From NCBI GenBank assembly GCA_002451435.1, contig DKCF01000050.1:1-16719 (forward strand): DNA of 16,719 bases, given 5' to 3'. Positions 1 through 6,922 of this stretch are shown piece by piece. How positions within the stretch are numbered: the stretch's first letter is position 1; every line of letters starts with the position of its first letter. Under the pieces are notes generated by a model. That model had not been told where the DNA came from and did not search any database. It worked only from the letters and a program-made list of their open reading frames with translations. The stretch is from Bifidobacterium sp. UBA6881 (GTDB taxonomy: Bacteria; Actinomycetota; Actinomycetes; Actinomycetales; Bifidobacteriaceae). Made by a program: the position numbers and the translations under genes.

Positions 1-173
1 CGCTCGGACACTTATCCATTCATTGCCTGGAAACAAGCAACTTCGTTATTTTGCCACACTTTCGCGGATTCGCAAAATCGGATGATGATTGGCGAGTGTC
101 ATCGGGGTCATCGGCGTGTCTCGGCATCTCCGCCGAGCGGTGGCATGCGGTCGTTCGGACGGCATGCGGCGCG
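1..173. other. Left-edge non-coding stretch
   Basis: This is the stretch downstream of the leftward lipoprotein gene. I see no convincing gene in it. Small open frames here have no ribosome-binding site and look like composition artefacts. It contains a perfect 9-mer near-tandem (GTCATCGGG/GTCATCGGC at 98-115) and a 6-bp hairpin at 120-137 (CTCGGC, loop of 6, GCCGAG). The hairpin has no T-tract on either strand, so it is at best a weak terminator for the lipoprotein gene. Confidence 0.5.
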
Positions 174-1037
174 TTATTCGAACAGTGCGCCGTCGAACGT
201 CGGATATCCCCAGGAAAACGCCGTTTCAACGCGGTCTGCGATTGCGCTGGAAAGCGTTTTCAATGATTGCGCGCGGGAATCCTTGGAGGCGGACTCGCCG
301 GAATCCGAAGTGCTGGAGCTTTCGGAGACCGTGGTGATTTCCCCGCGCGCGCAATTGATTTCCACGATGGCGTCGGTCGGCGCGTTCAGGCCGGTGGCGG
401 AATCCGTCATGGTCGACGGATTGGCGAGCAGGTCGGCGATTTCGTAGGCCTTGGCGCGACTGGTGTCGGATCCGGAGAACGATGCGAGACGTTGCGCGGC
501 GGTTTTGTGCCGGTCGCTGATATCGAGCGTGGCATGGCCGATGGAACGTGCGGCGAACACCTCCATGATGAATCCGGCCTGGTCTTCGGCGTCGGCGAGC
601 GAGGTCAGCGATCGCTTGTCGACGGCAAGCGAATCGACGCCATCGAAGCGGGCCAACGCCGGCGTCTCGACGGTTACGCCCATGGCGGAAGCCAAAGCGC
701 GGGCCTCGACGCGGGCGCGGGCCGCGCGCAGGGTGCCGTCGGCGAACCGGGCCGGGCAGTACGCGGCGGTGTCGAGCCACTCCGAAGCCGCATGCGTCGC
801 GGCGATGTACCGCATGATGATATGCCGGGATGGATCGGACGATGTCGCGTCGTCCTCCTTCGCCATGAAATAGGACTGTTCGCAGGGGCTTTGTTGCCGT
901 TCCGCCTCGGCGCGTCCGGCGACGCGGGGTGTTGAGCAGCCGGCTGCGGACAGCAGCATGATGACGGCCGCAAGCGCGGTGCAGATACGTTTCGCCGGTA
1001 ATGGAACGGTGGTAAAGGGTAAAGAACGTGTCTGCAT
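174..1037 (-). CDS. Putative lipoprotein of unknown function
   Basis: The 287-residue product begins with a positively charged n-region (Arg4, Lys16, Arg17), then a hydrophobic stretch at about residues 20-31 and a lipobox-like SAAGC. Cys34 would be the lipidated residue. This predicts a lipoprotein anchored to the outer face of the membrane. The mature part is polar and Ala/Ser/Asp-rich, with mostly helical-looking segments and a serine-rich run near residues 238-253. I recognise no enzymatic motif or named family. The ATG at 1035-1037 is chosen because it gives a complete signal peptide. It lacks a good Shine-Dalgarno sequence, but a TCTAAT hexamer lies 5 nt upstream, so a leaderless transcript is possible. 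The gene is divergent from nusA with 77 nt between starts. That is the position where rimP sits in many bacteria, but the protein shows no RimP-like features. Confidence 0.75.
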   Translation of the reverse strand: MQTRSLPFTTVPLPAKRICTALAAVIMLLSAAGCSTPRVAGRAEAERQQSPCEQSYFMAKEDDATSSDPSRHIIMRYIAATHAASEWLDTAAYCPARFADGTLRAARARVEARALASAMGVTVETPALARFDGVDSLAVDKRSLTSLADAEDQAGFIMEVFAARSIGHATLDISDRHKTAAQRLASFSGSDTSRAKAYEIADLLANPSTMTDSATGLNAPTDAIVEINCARGEITTVSESSSTSDSGESASKDSRAQSLKTLSSAIADRVETAFSWGYPTFDGALFE

Positions 1038-1042
1038 GAATC

Positions 1043-1048
1043 ATTAGA
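1043..1048 (-). promoter_or_regulatory. Candidate -10 element for a leaderless lipoprotein mRNA
   Basis: Read on the minus strand, the hexamer is TCTAAT (5/6 to TATAAT). Only 5 nt (GATTC) separate it from the ATG at 1037, so transcription would start at or next to the start codon. This fits the missing Shine-Dalgarno. The -35 position at 17 bp spacing (CAATGG) is a poor match, so the call is tentative. Confidence 0.3.
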
Positions 1049-1114
1049 CTAGTATTTGACTGTGACCATTGGGCCAAGCGCTCGGAATAACTTCATATAG
1101 GAGGTCTTGGAAGT

Positions 1115-2167
1115 ATGGAACTGGACCTGGCAGGAATGCACCAGCTCGCAGCTGGGCAGGGAATTGACCCCGAGACGCTGGATGCCGCACTCTCGGAAGC
1201 TTTGCGACTGGCATATCTGAAAACCCCGCACGCGGCGAAGCACGCCCGCATCGAGCTGGATCCGCGCGCCGGAAGCTTTACCGTTTGGGCTCGGGACGAG
1301 GTTCCGGGCGAACCGACTGAGGAGGATCCGCATCCGGCACCGACTCTGGGTGAGGAATACGACGATACCCCGCATGATTTCGGCCGTCTGGCCGCCGCAA
1401 CCGCGCGTCAGGTGATCAGCCAGCTGTTCCGCAAGGCCGAGGACGACAAGATTTTCGGCGCGTTCTCCGGACAGAAGGGCAAGCTGATCACCGGCATCGT
1501 CCAGCAGGACGTCAAGGACACCTCCAACGTGCATGTCGCCGTCGGCGACGTCGAAGCGCTGCTGCCGCGTCGTGAGCAGGTGCCGGGGGAGCGCTACCGC
1601 CACGGCGAGCGCATCCGCGTGTACGTGGTGAACGTCGCCCGTGGACTGAAGGGCCCCGAGATCGTCGTGTCCCGTTCCCACCCGGAACTGGTGCGCCGCC
1701 TGTTCGAGCGCGAGGTTCCGGAATTGGTGTCCGGCGCCGTGTCGATCATGGCCATCGCGCGTGAGGCCGGCGCCCGCACGAAGATCGCGGTGCGCGCCAA
1801 CACCGAGGGCGTCAACCCGAAGGGCGCGCTCATCGGTCCCGGCGGCGCTCGCGTGCGTGCGGTGATGGAGAACCTCGGTCCGGAGAAGATCGACATCGTC
1901 GACTGGTCCTCCGATCCGGCGAAGTTCGTCGCCGCGGCGCTGTCTCCGGCGGTCGCCACCGGCGTGCAGGTGATCAGCGAGAAGAACCAGACCGCAATCG
2001 CCTTCATCCACGATGACCAGCTGTCGCTCGCCATCGGCAAGGAGGGCCAGAACGCACGTCTCGCCGCCAAGCTGACCGGTTGGAAGATCGGCATCGAATC
2101 CAGCGAGGCGCATGCCAAGAAGGTGGCCGCAGCCAAGGCGCAGGCCGCTGCGGAATCCGCCGAATAA
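1115..2167 (+). CDS. nusA: Transcription termination/antitermination factor NusA
   Basis: NusA binds RNA polymerase and nascent RNA, and modulates pausing, termination and antitermination in the cytoplasm. The 350-residue length matches the compact actinobacterial form without the C-terminal acidic repeats of Escherichia coli. An N-terminal polymerase-binding domain covers about residues 1-115. An S1 RNA-binding domain lies at about 120-188 (it starts GKLITGIVQQD and ends with the IVVSRSHPELV signature). Two KH domains follow: KH1 carries the GPGG turn at 241-244 and KH2 carries IGKEGQNARLA at 307-317. The tail is Ala/Lys-rich. A strong AGGAGG at 1099-1104, 10 nt upstream, supports the ATG at 1115. 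This is the first gene of the rightward nusA-infB-rbfA-truB-ribF series. I see no clear promoter in the short divergent gap. Confidence 0.97.
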   Translation: MELDLAGMHQLAAGQGIDPETLDAALSEALRLAYLKTPHAAKHARIELDPRAGSFTVWARDEVPGEPTEEDPHPAPTLGEEYDDTPHDFGRLAAATARQVISQLFRKAEDDKIFGAFSGQKGKLITGIVQQDVKDTSNVHVAVGDVEALLPRREQVPGERYRHGERIRVYVVNVARGLKGPEIVVSRSHPELVRRLFEREVPELVSGAVSIMAIAREAGARTKIAVRANTEGVNPKGALIGPGGARVRAVMENLGPEKIDIVDWSSDPAKFVAAALSPAVATGVQVISEKNQTAIAFIHDDQLSLAIGKEGQNARLAAKLTGWKIGIESSEAHAKKVAAAKAQAAAESAE

Positions 2168-2186
2168 ACAGCACTTCGGCAAACTG

Positions 2187-2217
2187 CAAGCCCGTGGGTG
2201 TACAATCCACGGGCTTG
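2187..2217 (+). terminator. Strong hairpin between nusA and infB (attenuator or weak terminator)
   Basis: A perfect 11-bp stem, CAAGCCCGTGG (2187-2197) with CCACGGGCTTG (2207-2217), encloses a 9-nt loop starting 19 nt after the nusA stop. No U-tract follows, so it does not look like a classical intrinsic terminator. It could partly terminate transcription, act as an RNA processing or stability element, or regulate read-through into infB. The rest of the 212-nt gap holds no ylxR-like gene and no promoter I can defend. Confidence 0.5.
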
Positions 2218-2379
2218 AGTATGCTGGACTCGACAATCCAAAGCGCGGGGGCCATGCCGTCGTGCCCAGGGAAAAGACGAGGTATCACGAACATGGTTGC
2301 ACGATGAGAAGGAACAAGCTCGCCGTGGATCAGTAGCGGTCGCGCCAGTATGCGCGCGGCCCGGGATAGGAGAAATTGA

Positions 2380-5223
2380 GTGCCGAAAGCACGCGTATAT
2401 GAACTTGCCAAGGAACTTGGCGTTGACAGCAAAACCGTTTTGAACAAGCTTGAGTCGATGGGCGAATTCGTGAAGTCCGCATCGTCCACCGTCGAACCCC
2501 CGGTTGCCCGTAGATTGAAGAACGCCTTCGCGTCCAAGGGTCAGGGCAACGCATCCGAATCCAAGAAGCCGTCCGCTCCGAAGCCGGCGGCCCCGCGTCC
2601 CGCGGCTCCGAAGCCGGGGCACCATTCCGCATCCGGCCGCTCCGAGGCTCCGAAGCCGGGCCAGCGCAACCATTCCGGTGAGTCCCGCCATTCCGGCGAG
2701 TCCCGCCGCTCGGGTGAATCCCGCTATTCGGAATCCCGTCATACGAACGATTCACGCTATTCGGGCGAATCCCGTCGACAGCACGGCAACCGTTCCAACG
2801 GCAACGCTCCGCGTCCGGGGATGTCGGACCGTCGTTCAGGCGGCAAGGGAGCGCCCATGCCGGGCCCGCGTCCATCGCGCAACAACGGTGCCGCGCACAA
2901 CAACAACGCTTCCCATAACAACGCCCCGCACAACGCTTCCGGCGCCAAGCCGCATACTCCGGGTCCGCGTCCGGGCAACAATCCGTTCAGCCGCAAGCAG
3001 GGCATGCATACCCCGACCCCGAGCGACATCCCGCGTCCGCACCCGATGGCGCGTCCGACCGTCAACAACAACGAGGGTCGCCGTGGCGGACGTCCAGGCG
3101 GCAACCGTGGCGGTTTCCGTGGTCGTCCGGGTCAGAACACCGGCGCGAAGCCGGGTCAGTGGGGCCAGCATCGTCCCGGTCAGGGCGGCGGCAGCCGTCC
3201 GGCAGGCGGCGGCAGCCGCTTCGGCGGTAACGGCGGCGGCTATCAGGGCGGCGGCAATGGTCCGTCCCGTGGCGGCGGTCGTGGACGCGGCGGCGCGGCG
3301 GGCGCGTTCGGACGTCAGGGCGGCAAGTCCTCGAAGGCGCGCAAGAACCGTCTGGCGAAGCGTCATGAATTCCAGGAGATGAAGGCTCCGGTCATCGGCG
3401 GCGTGCGCATTCCGACCGGCAACGGACAGACCGTCCGTCTGCGTCAGGGCGCGTCCCTCGCCGATCTGGCCGAGAAGATCAACGTCAACCCGGCCGCGCT
3501 GGTCACCGTGCTGTTCCACTTGGGCGAGATGGCCACGGCCACCCAGTCCCTGGACGAGGCCACGTTCCAGATCCTCGGCGAGGAAATCGGCTGGAACATC
3601 AAGATCGTGTCCGCCGAGGAGGAAGACAAGGAGCTGCTGCAGCAGTTCGACATCAACCTCGACGAGGAAGAGCTGCAGGAAGACGAAGACCTGAAGCCAC
3701 GTCCGCCGGTCGTCACCGTCATGGGCCACGTCGATCACGGTAAGACCCGACTGCTCGACACCATCCGCCGCACCAACGTCATCGCACGCGAGGCCGGTGG
3801 CATCACCCAGCGCATCGGCGCATACCAGGTGACCGTCGACCTTGAGGGCGAACACCGCAAGATCACGTTCCTCGATACCCCGGGCCACGAAGCCTTCACC
3901 GCCATGCGTGCCCGTGGTGCGGAACTCACCGACGTCGCGATCCTCGTGGTCGCGGCCGACGATGGTGTGATGCCGCAGACCGTCGAGGCCATCAACCACG
4001 CCCAGGCAGCCCATGTGCCGATCGTGGTCGCCGTGAACAAGATCGATAAGCCGGGCGCCAATCCGGAGAAGGTCCGCGGGCAGCTCACCGAATACGGTCT
4101 GGTGCCGGAGGAATACGGCGGCAACACCATGTTCGTCGACATCTCCGCCAAGCAGGGCACGAACGTCGACAAGCTGCTTGAAGCCGTGCTGCTGACCGCC
4201 GACGCCGAGCTCGACCTGCGCGCCAACCCGGATATGGACGCCCGTGGCGCCACCGTGGAAGCCCGACTCGACAAGGGCCGTGGCGCCGTGGCGACGGTGC
4301 TCGTCCAGCAGGGAACCCTGCACATCGGCGACGCCATCGTGGCGGGTACGTCCTACGGCCGCGTCCGTGCGATGCTCGACGAGAACGGCAACCACATGAA
4401 GGAAGCCGGTCCGTCCACTCCGGTCCAGGTGCTTGGTCTGACCTCCGTGCCGACCGCGGGCGACCTCTTCCTCGTGGCCTCCGACGACCGCACCGCACGC
4501 CAGATCGCCGAAAAGCGTCAGGCCACCGAACGTGCGGCCCAGCTGGCAAAGCGCCGCAAGGTCGTCTCTCTGGAAAGCCTCAAGGAGCAGTTCGCCAAGT
4601 CCGAGGTCGATATGCTCAACATCGTCATCAAGGGCGATTCCTCCGGTTCCGTCGAGGCGCTGGAAGATTCCTTGATGAAGATCGAGGTGTCCGACGAGGT
4701 CGGCATCCAGGTGATCCACCGCGGCGTCGGCGCCATCACCCAGAACGATGTCAACCTGGCCACCGTCGACAAGGCGGTCATCATCGGCTTCAACGTGCGT
4801 CCGAACCGTCAGGTGGCGGACCTCGCCGAGCGCGAAGGCGTGGAGATCAAGTACTACTCGATCATCTACAAGGCCATCGAAGACATCGAGGCGTCCCTCA
4901 AGGGCATGCTCAAGCCGGAATACGAAGAGGTCGTCACCTCCCACTCCGAAATCCGCGAGATCTTCCGTTCCTCCAAGTTCGGCAACATCGCCGGCGTCAT
5001 GGTGCAGGACGGCGAGGTCAAGCGCGGTACGAAGTGCCGTATTCTGCGCAACGGCGTCGCCACCGTCAACGACCTCGAGATCTCCTCGCTGCGTCGTTTC
5101 AAGGACGACGTGCAGTCCGTCAAGGAAGGCTATGAGGCCGGTATCAACCTCGGCACCTTCAACGACATCGAGGTCGGCGATATCATCGAGACCTTCGAGA
5201 TGCGTCAGATCGAACGCAAGTAG
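2380..5223 (+). CDS. infB: Translation initiation factor IF-2
   Basis: IF-2 is the GTPase that recruits initiator fMet-tRNA to the 30S subunit and promotes subunit joining. The 947 residues fit the long actinobacterial form. An IF2_N module (RVYELAKELGVDSKTVLNKL) lies at about 5-50. A disordered linker follows at about 60-330, with six degenerate hexapeptide repeats (HSGESR type, 98-132) and a Gly/Arg-rich RGG-like stretch (about 236-315). A second IF2_N-like module covers about 351-420. The G domain is complete: G1 GHVDHGKT at 449-456, G3 DTPGH at 499-503 with the catalytic His503, G4 NKID at 553-556, G5 SAK at 589-591. Domains II-IV reach the C-terminus. The start is GTG at 2380 with AGGAGA at 2368-2373. 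An ATG at 2458 is too far in and would cut the first module. Confidence 0.97.
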   Translation: MPKARVYELAKELGVDSKTVLNKLESMGEFVKSASSTVEPPVARRLKNAFASKGQGNASESKKPSAPKPAAPRPAAPKPGHHSASGRSEAPKPGQRNHSGESRHSGESRRSGESRYSESRHTNDSRYSGESRRQHGNRSNGNAPRPGMSDRRSGGKGAPMPGPRPSRNNGAAHNNNASHNNAPHNASGAKPHTPGPRPGNNPFSRKQGMHTPTPSDIPRPHPMARPTVNNNEGRRGGRPGGNRGGFRGRPGQNTGAKPGQWGQHRPGQGGGSRPAGGGSRFGGNGGGYQGGGNGPSRGGGRGRGGAAGAFGRQGGKSSKARKNRLAKRHEFQEMKAPVIGGVRIPTGNGQTVRLRQGASLADLAEKINVNPAALVTVLFHLGEMATATQSLDEATFQILGEEIGWNIKIVSAEEEDKELLQQFDINLDEEELQEDEDLKPRPPVVTVMGHVDHGKTRLLDTIRRTNVIAREAGGITQRIGAYQVTVDLEGEHRKITFLDTPGHEAFTAMRARGAELTDVAILVVAADDGVMPQTVEAINHAQAAHVPIVVAVNKIDKPGANPEKVRGQLTEYGLVPEEYGGNTMFVDISAKQGTNVDKLLEAVLLTADAELDLRANPDMDARGATVEARLDKGRGAVATVLVQQGTLHIGDAIVAGTSYGRVRAMLDENGNHMKEAGPSTPVQVLGLTSVPTAGDLFLVASDDRTARQIAEKRQATERAAQLAKRRKVVSLESLKEQFAKSEVDMLNIVIKGDSSGSVEALEDSLMKIEVSDEVGIQVIHRGVGAITQNDVNLATVDKAVIIGFNVRPNRQVADLAEREGVEIKYYSIIYKAIEDIEASLKGMLKPEYEEVVTSHSEIREIFRSSKFGNIAGVMVQDGEVKRGTKCRILRNGVATVNDLEISSLRRFKDDVQSVKEGYEAGINLGTFNDIEVGDIIETFEMRQIERK
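2671..2775 (+). repeat. Degenerate 18-bp coding repeat in the infB linker
   Basis: Six consecutive units encode HSGESR, HSGESR, RSGESR, YSESR (one codon shorter), HTNDSR and YSGESR. The 18-bp units differ mainly at third positions and in the first codon, which suggests old tandem duplication followed by drift. The codon set remains like that of the rest of infB. The repeats fall in the disordered linker, where length variation is tolerated. Confidence 0.85.
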
Positions 5224-5254
5224 CCGGTATCCGGTTATCGACCGATGAAGATGA

Positions 5255-5291
5255 GGAACGCCCACAGCCGATGCTCGGTTGCGGGCGTTCC
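5255..5291 (+). terminator. Hairpin between infB and rbfA
   Basis: A perfect 9-bp stem, GGAACGCCC (5255-5263) with GGGCGTTCC (5283-5291), has an inner CCGA/TCGG stem. It starts 31 nt after the infB stop and ends 46 nt before the rbfA start. What follows is CTAATAAAAC, not a U-tract, so strong intrinsic termination is not expected. A partial terminator or mRNA-stabilising or processing element fits better. Confidence 0.5.
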
Positions 5292-5337
5292 CTAATAAAA
5301 CAACGAAACCTACCGAAACGTATCGTAAGGGAAAACA

Positions 5338-5841
5338 ATGGCAGGAACCAATCCCCGCGCCGCCCGCATCGCGGCGCTGATCCAGCGCGTGATCGCCTCG
5401 TCCATGGAGGCGCAGCTGCATGACAAGCGTCTCATGAACGTGACCATCACCGAGGTGCGCGTCACCAACGACCTGCAGATCGCCAAGGTCTACTGGACCC
5501 AGCTCGGGCGCGAGGGCCACGAGCAGGGCGAGCGCCGCCGCGCCCAGCAGGCACTGAACCAGGCGAAGGGCCGTCTGCGCTCCCTGGTGGGCAGCAAGGC
5601 CGGTCTGCGCCTGACGCCGCAGCTGGAATTCATCTTCGACGAGGTGCCCGGCGAGGCCCACGAGATCGAAGACATCCTCGCCGTCGCGCGCAAACGCGAC
5701 GAGGAACTCGCCAAGGCGCGCGAAACCGCCCAGTATGCCGGCGAGGCGGATCCGTACAAGCATCCGGAGGAGAACAAGGACGACGATTTCGACGATGACG
5801 ACGTCGAGGTCGAAGATTGGGACGATGACGAAGAAGCCTGA
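5338..5841 (+). CDS. rbfA: 30S ribosome-binding factor RbfA
   Basis: RbfA is a late 30S maturation factor with a KH-like fold that binds near the 16S rRNA 5' end and helps its processing, also in cold adaptation. The family core covers about residues 1-125: an N-terminal helix with RIAALIQRVIASS, the strands LMNVTITEVRVTNDLQIAKVYW, and the LRLTPQLEFIFDE segment. The 167-residue product is longer than the common 120-135 because of a C-terminal tail very rich in Asp and Glu (from about residue 145), a feature seen in actinobacterial RbfA. The ATG at 5338 follows AAGGGA at 5327-5332. The last 17 nt overlap truB, suggesting coupled translation. Confidence 0.96.
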   Translation: MAGTNPRAARIAALIQRVIASSMEAQLHDKRLMNVTITEVRVTNDLQIAKVYWTQLGREGHEQGERRRAQQALNQAKGRLRSLVGSKAGLRLTPQLEFIFDEVPGEAHEIEDILAVARKRDEELAKARETAQYAGEADPYKHPEENKDDDFDDDDVEVEDWDDDEEA

Positions 5842-6895
5842 CATCTCCGGACTGCTGGTCATCGACAAGCCGAAGGGCGTCACCAGCCATGACGTGGTCG
5901 CCGCCGTGCGCGGCGCGCTGCACATGAAGCGCGTCGGACATGCCGGCACGCTCGATCCGATGGCCACCGGCGTGCTGGTGGTCGGTTTCGGCAACGCCAC
6001 ACGGCTGTTGAGCTACATCGTCGACCACGATAAGACCTATCGCGCGACGATTCGCCTCGGGCAGCGCACCACCACGGACGACGCCGACGGCGAGCTGCTG
6101 CCGTCGGAGACGCTTCCGGACGCCTTCCCGTCACGGCGAACGGTGGAGCAGACGATCGCGCGACGATTCACCGGCCGCATCGAGCAGGTGCCGAACGCGT
6201 ACTCCGCCATCAAGGTCCATGGCCAGCGCGCCTATGATCTGGCACGTGAGGGCAAGGCCGTCGAACTCAAGGCCAGACCCGTCACCATCGAAGAATTCAG
6301 CGTCTCCGAGGTCCGTTACGGGTACGCCTCCGCACGCATCGCGGGCGGAGAACTTGTCGGCTCCGTTTCCGTGAACCCCGACGAAGAATGGACCGTCGAC
6401 GGTCTGACAGACGGTACGGAAGACCTGCGTCCCGTCATGGAACTCGATGTGACGGTGACCTGTTCCGCGGGCACCTATATCCGCGCGTTGGGCCGCGATT
6501 TGGGTGAGGCGCTCGGGCTCGGCGGCCATCTGACCATGCTGCGGCGCGTCCGCGTCGGACGATTCGACGTGAACATGCCGAACGTGATGACCGCCCATAC
6601 GGAATCGAAAACATTCACCAACCGTGATGGCGTGGAGATGACGCGCAACCGTGCCGTGCTGGATGACGCGGAGCACGCGGCCGACCATGCGCTCGACCTG
6701 GTGTCCAGCGCGGCCGCGTCCATGCCCATGCTGCCGGTCGACGCGCAGGAGGCCGTCGATCTGCGCTACGGCCGTAGGATCGCCCACGACATCCACGAGA
6801 CCACCGCGGCGTACGTGCCCGGCACGAACGATCTGGTGGCCATCATCGAACGCGCGAAACAAGGCGAAGCCAAACCCGTTGCGGTATTCGGCTGA
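5825..6895 (+). CDS. truB: tRNA pseudouridine-55 synthase
   Basis: TruB converts uridine 55 in the T-loop of tRNAs to pseudouridine and also helps tRNA folding. The N-terminus SGLLVIDKPKGVTSHDVV is the family signature. GHAGTLDPMATGVL carries the catalytic Asp44, DKTYRATIRLG holds the conserved Tyr72, and NAYSAIKVHGQRAYDLAREG follows at 114-133. CSAGTYIRALGRDLG (203-217) completes the active-site core. The C-terminal third is a PUA-like RNA-binding region. Compared with the shorter family members there is extra sequence at about 155-193. The ATG at 5825 is chosen because it places the family N-terminus correctly; the frame stays open further upstream inside rbfA but encodes unrelated sequence. 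The product is 356 residues. The start lies within rbfA and there is only a weak ribosome-binding site, so translational coupling is likely. Confidence 0.95.
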   Translation: MTKKPDISGLLVIDKPKGVTSHDVVAAVRGALHMKRVGHAGTLDPMATGVLVVGFGNATRLLSYIVDHDKTYRATIRLGQRTTTDDADGELLPSETLPDAFPSRRTVEQTIARRFTGRIEQVPNAYSAIKVHGQRAYDLAREGKAVELKARPVTIEEFSVSEVRYGYASARIAGGELVGSVSVNPDEEWTVDGLTDGTEDLRPVMELDVTVTCSAGTYIRALGRDLGEALGLGGHLTMLRRVRVGRFDVNMPNVMTAHTESKTFTNRDGVEMTRNRAVLDDAEHAADHALDLVSSAAASMPMLPVDAQEAVDLRYGRRIAHDIHETTAAYVPGTNDLVAIIERAKQGEAKPVAVFG

Positions 6896-6922
6896 AACGA
6901 ATCGAACAAGCGGAAGAAGGAC

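Noticed and set aside
55..75. A possible hairpin TTT(C)GCG-GATT-CGCAAA as terminator of the lipoprotein gene
   Set aside because: The stem is short and bulged, and no U-tract follows on the minus strand.
1056..1061. TTGACT as a -35 box for nusA
   Set aside because: No acceptable -10 hexamer lies 16-19 bp downstream.
2671..2775. A CRISPR-like or minisatellite array
   Set aside because: The 18-bp units are in-frame coding repeats of the infB linker with no unique spacers.
2836..6000. A 1054-codon open frame on the minus strand opposite infB, rbfA and the start of truB
   Set aside because: It is a mirror of the rightward genes in high-GC DNA; the rightward reading has full family signatures, and the antisense product is low-complexity and His/Asp/Gly/Leu-biased with no domain.
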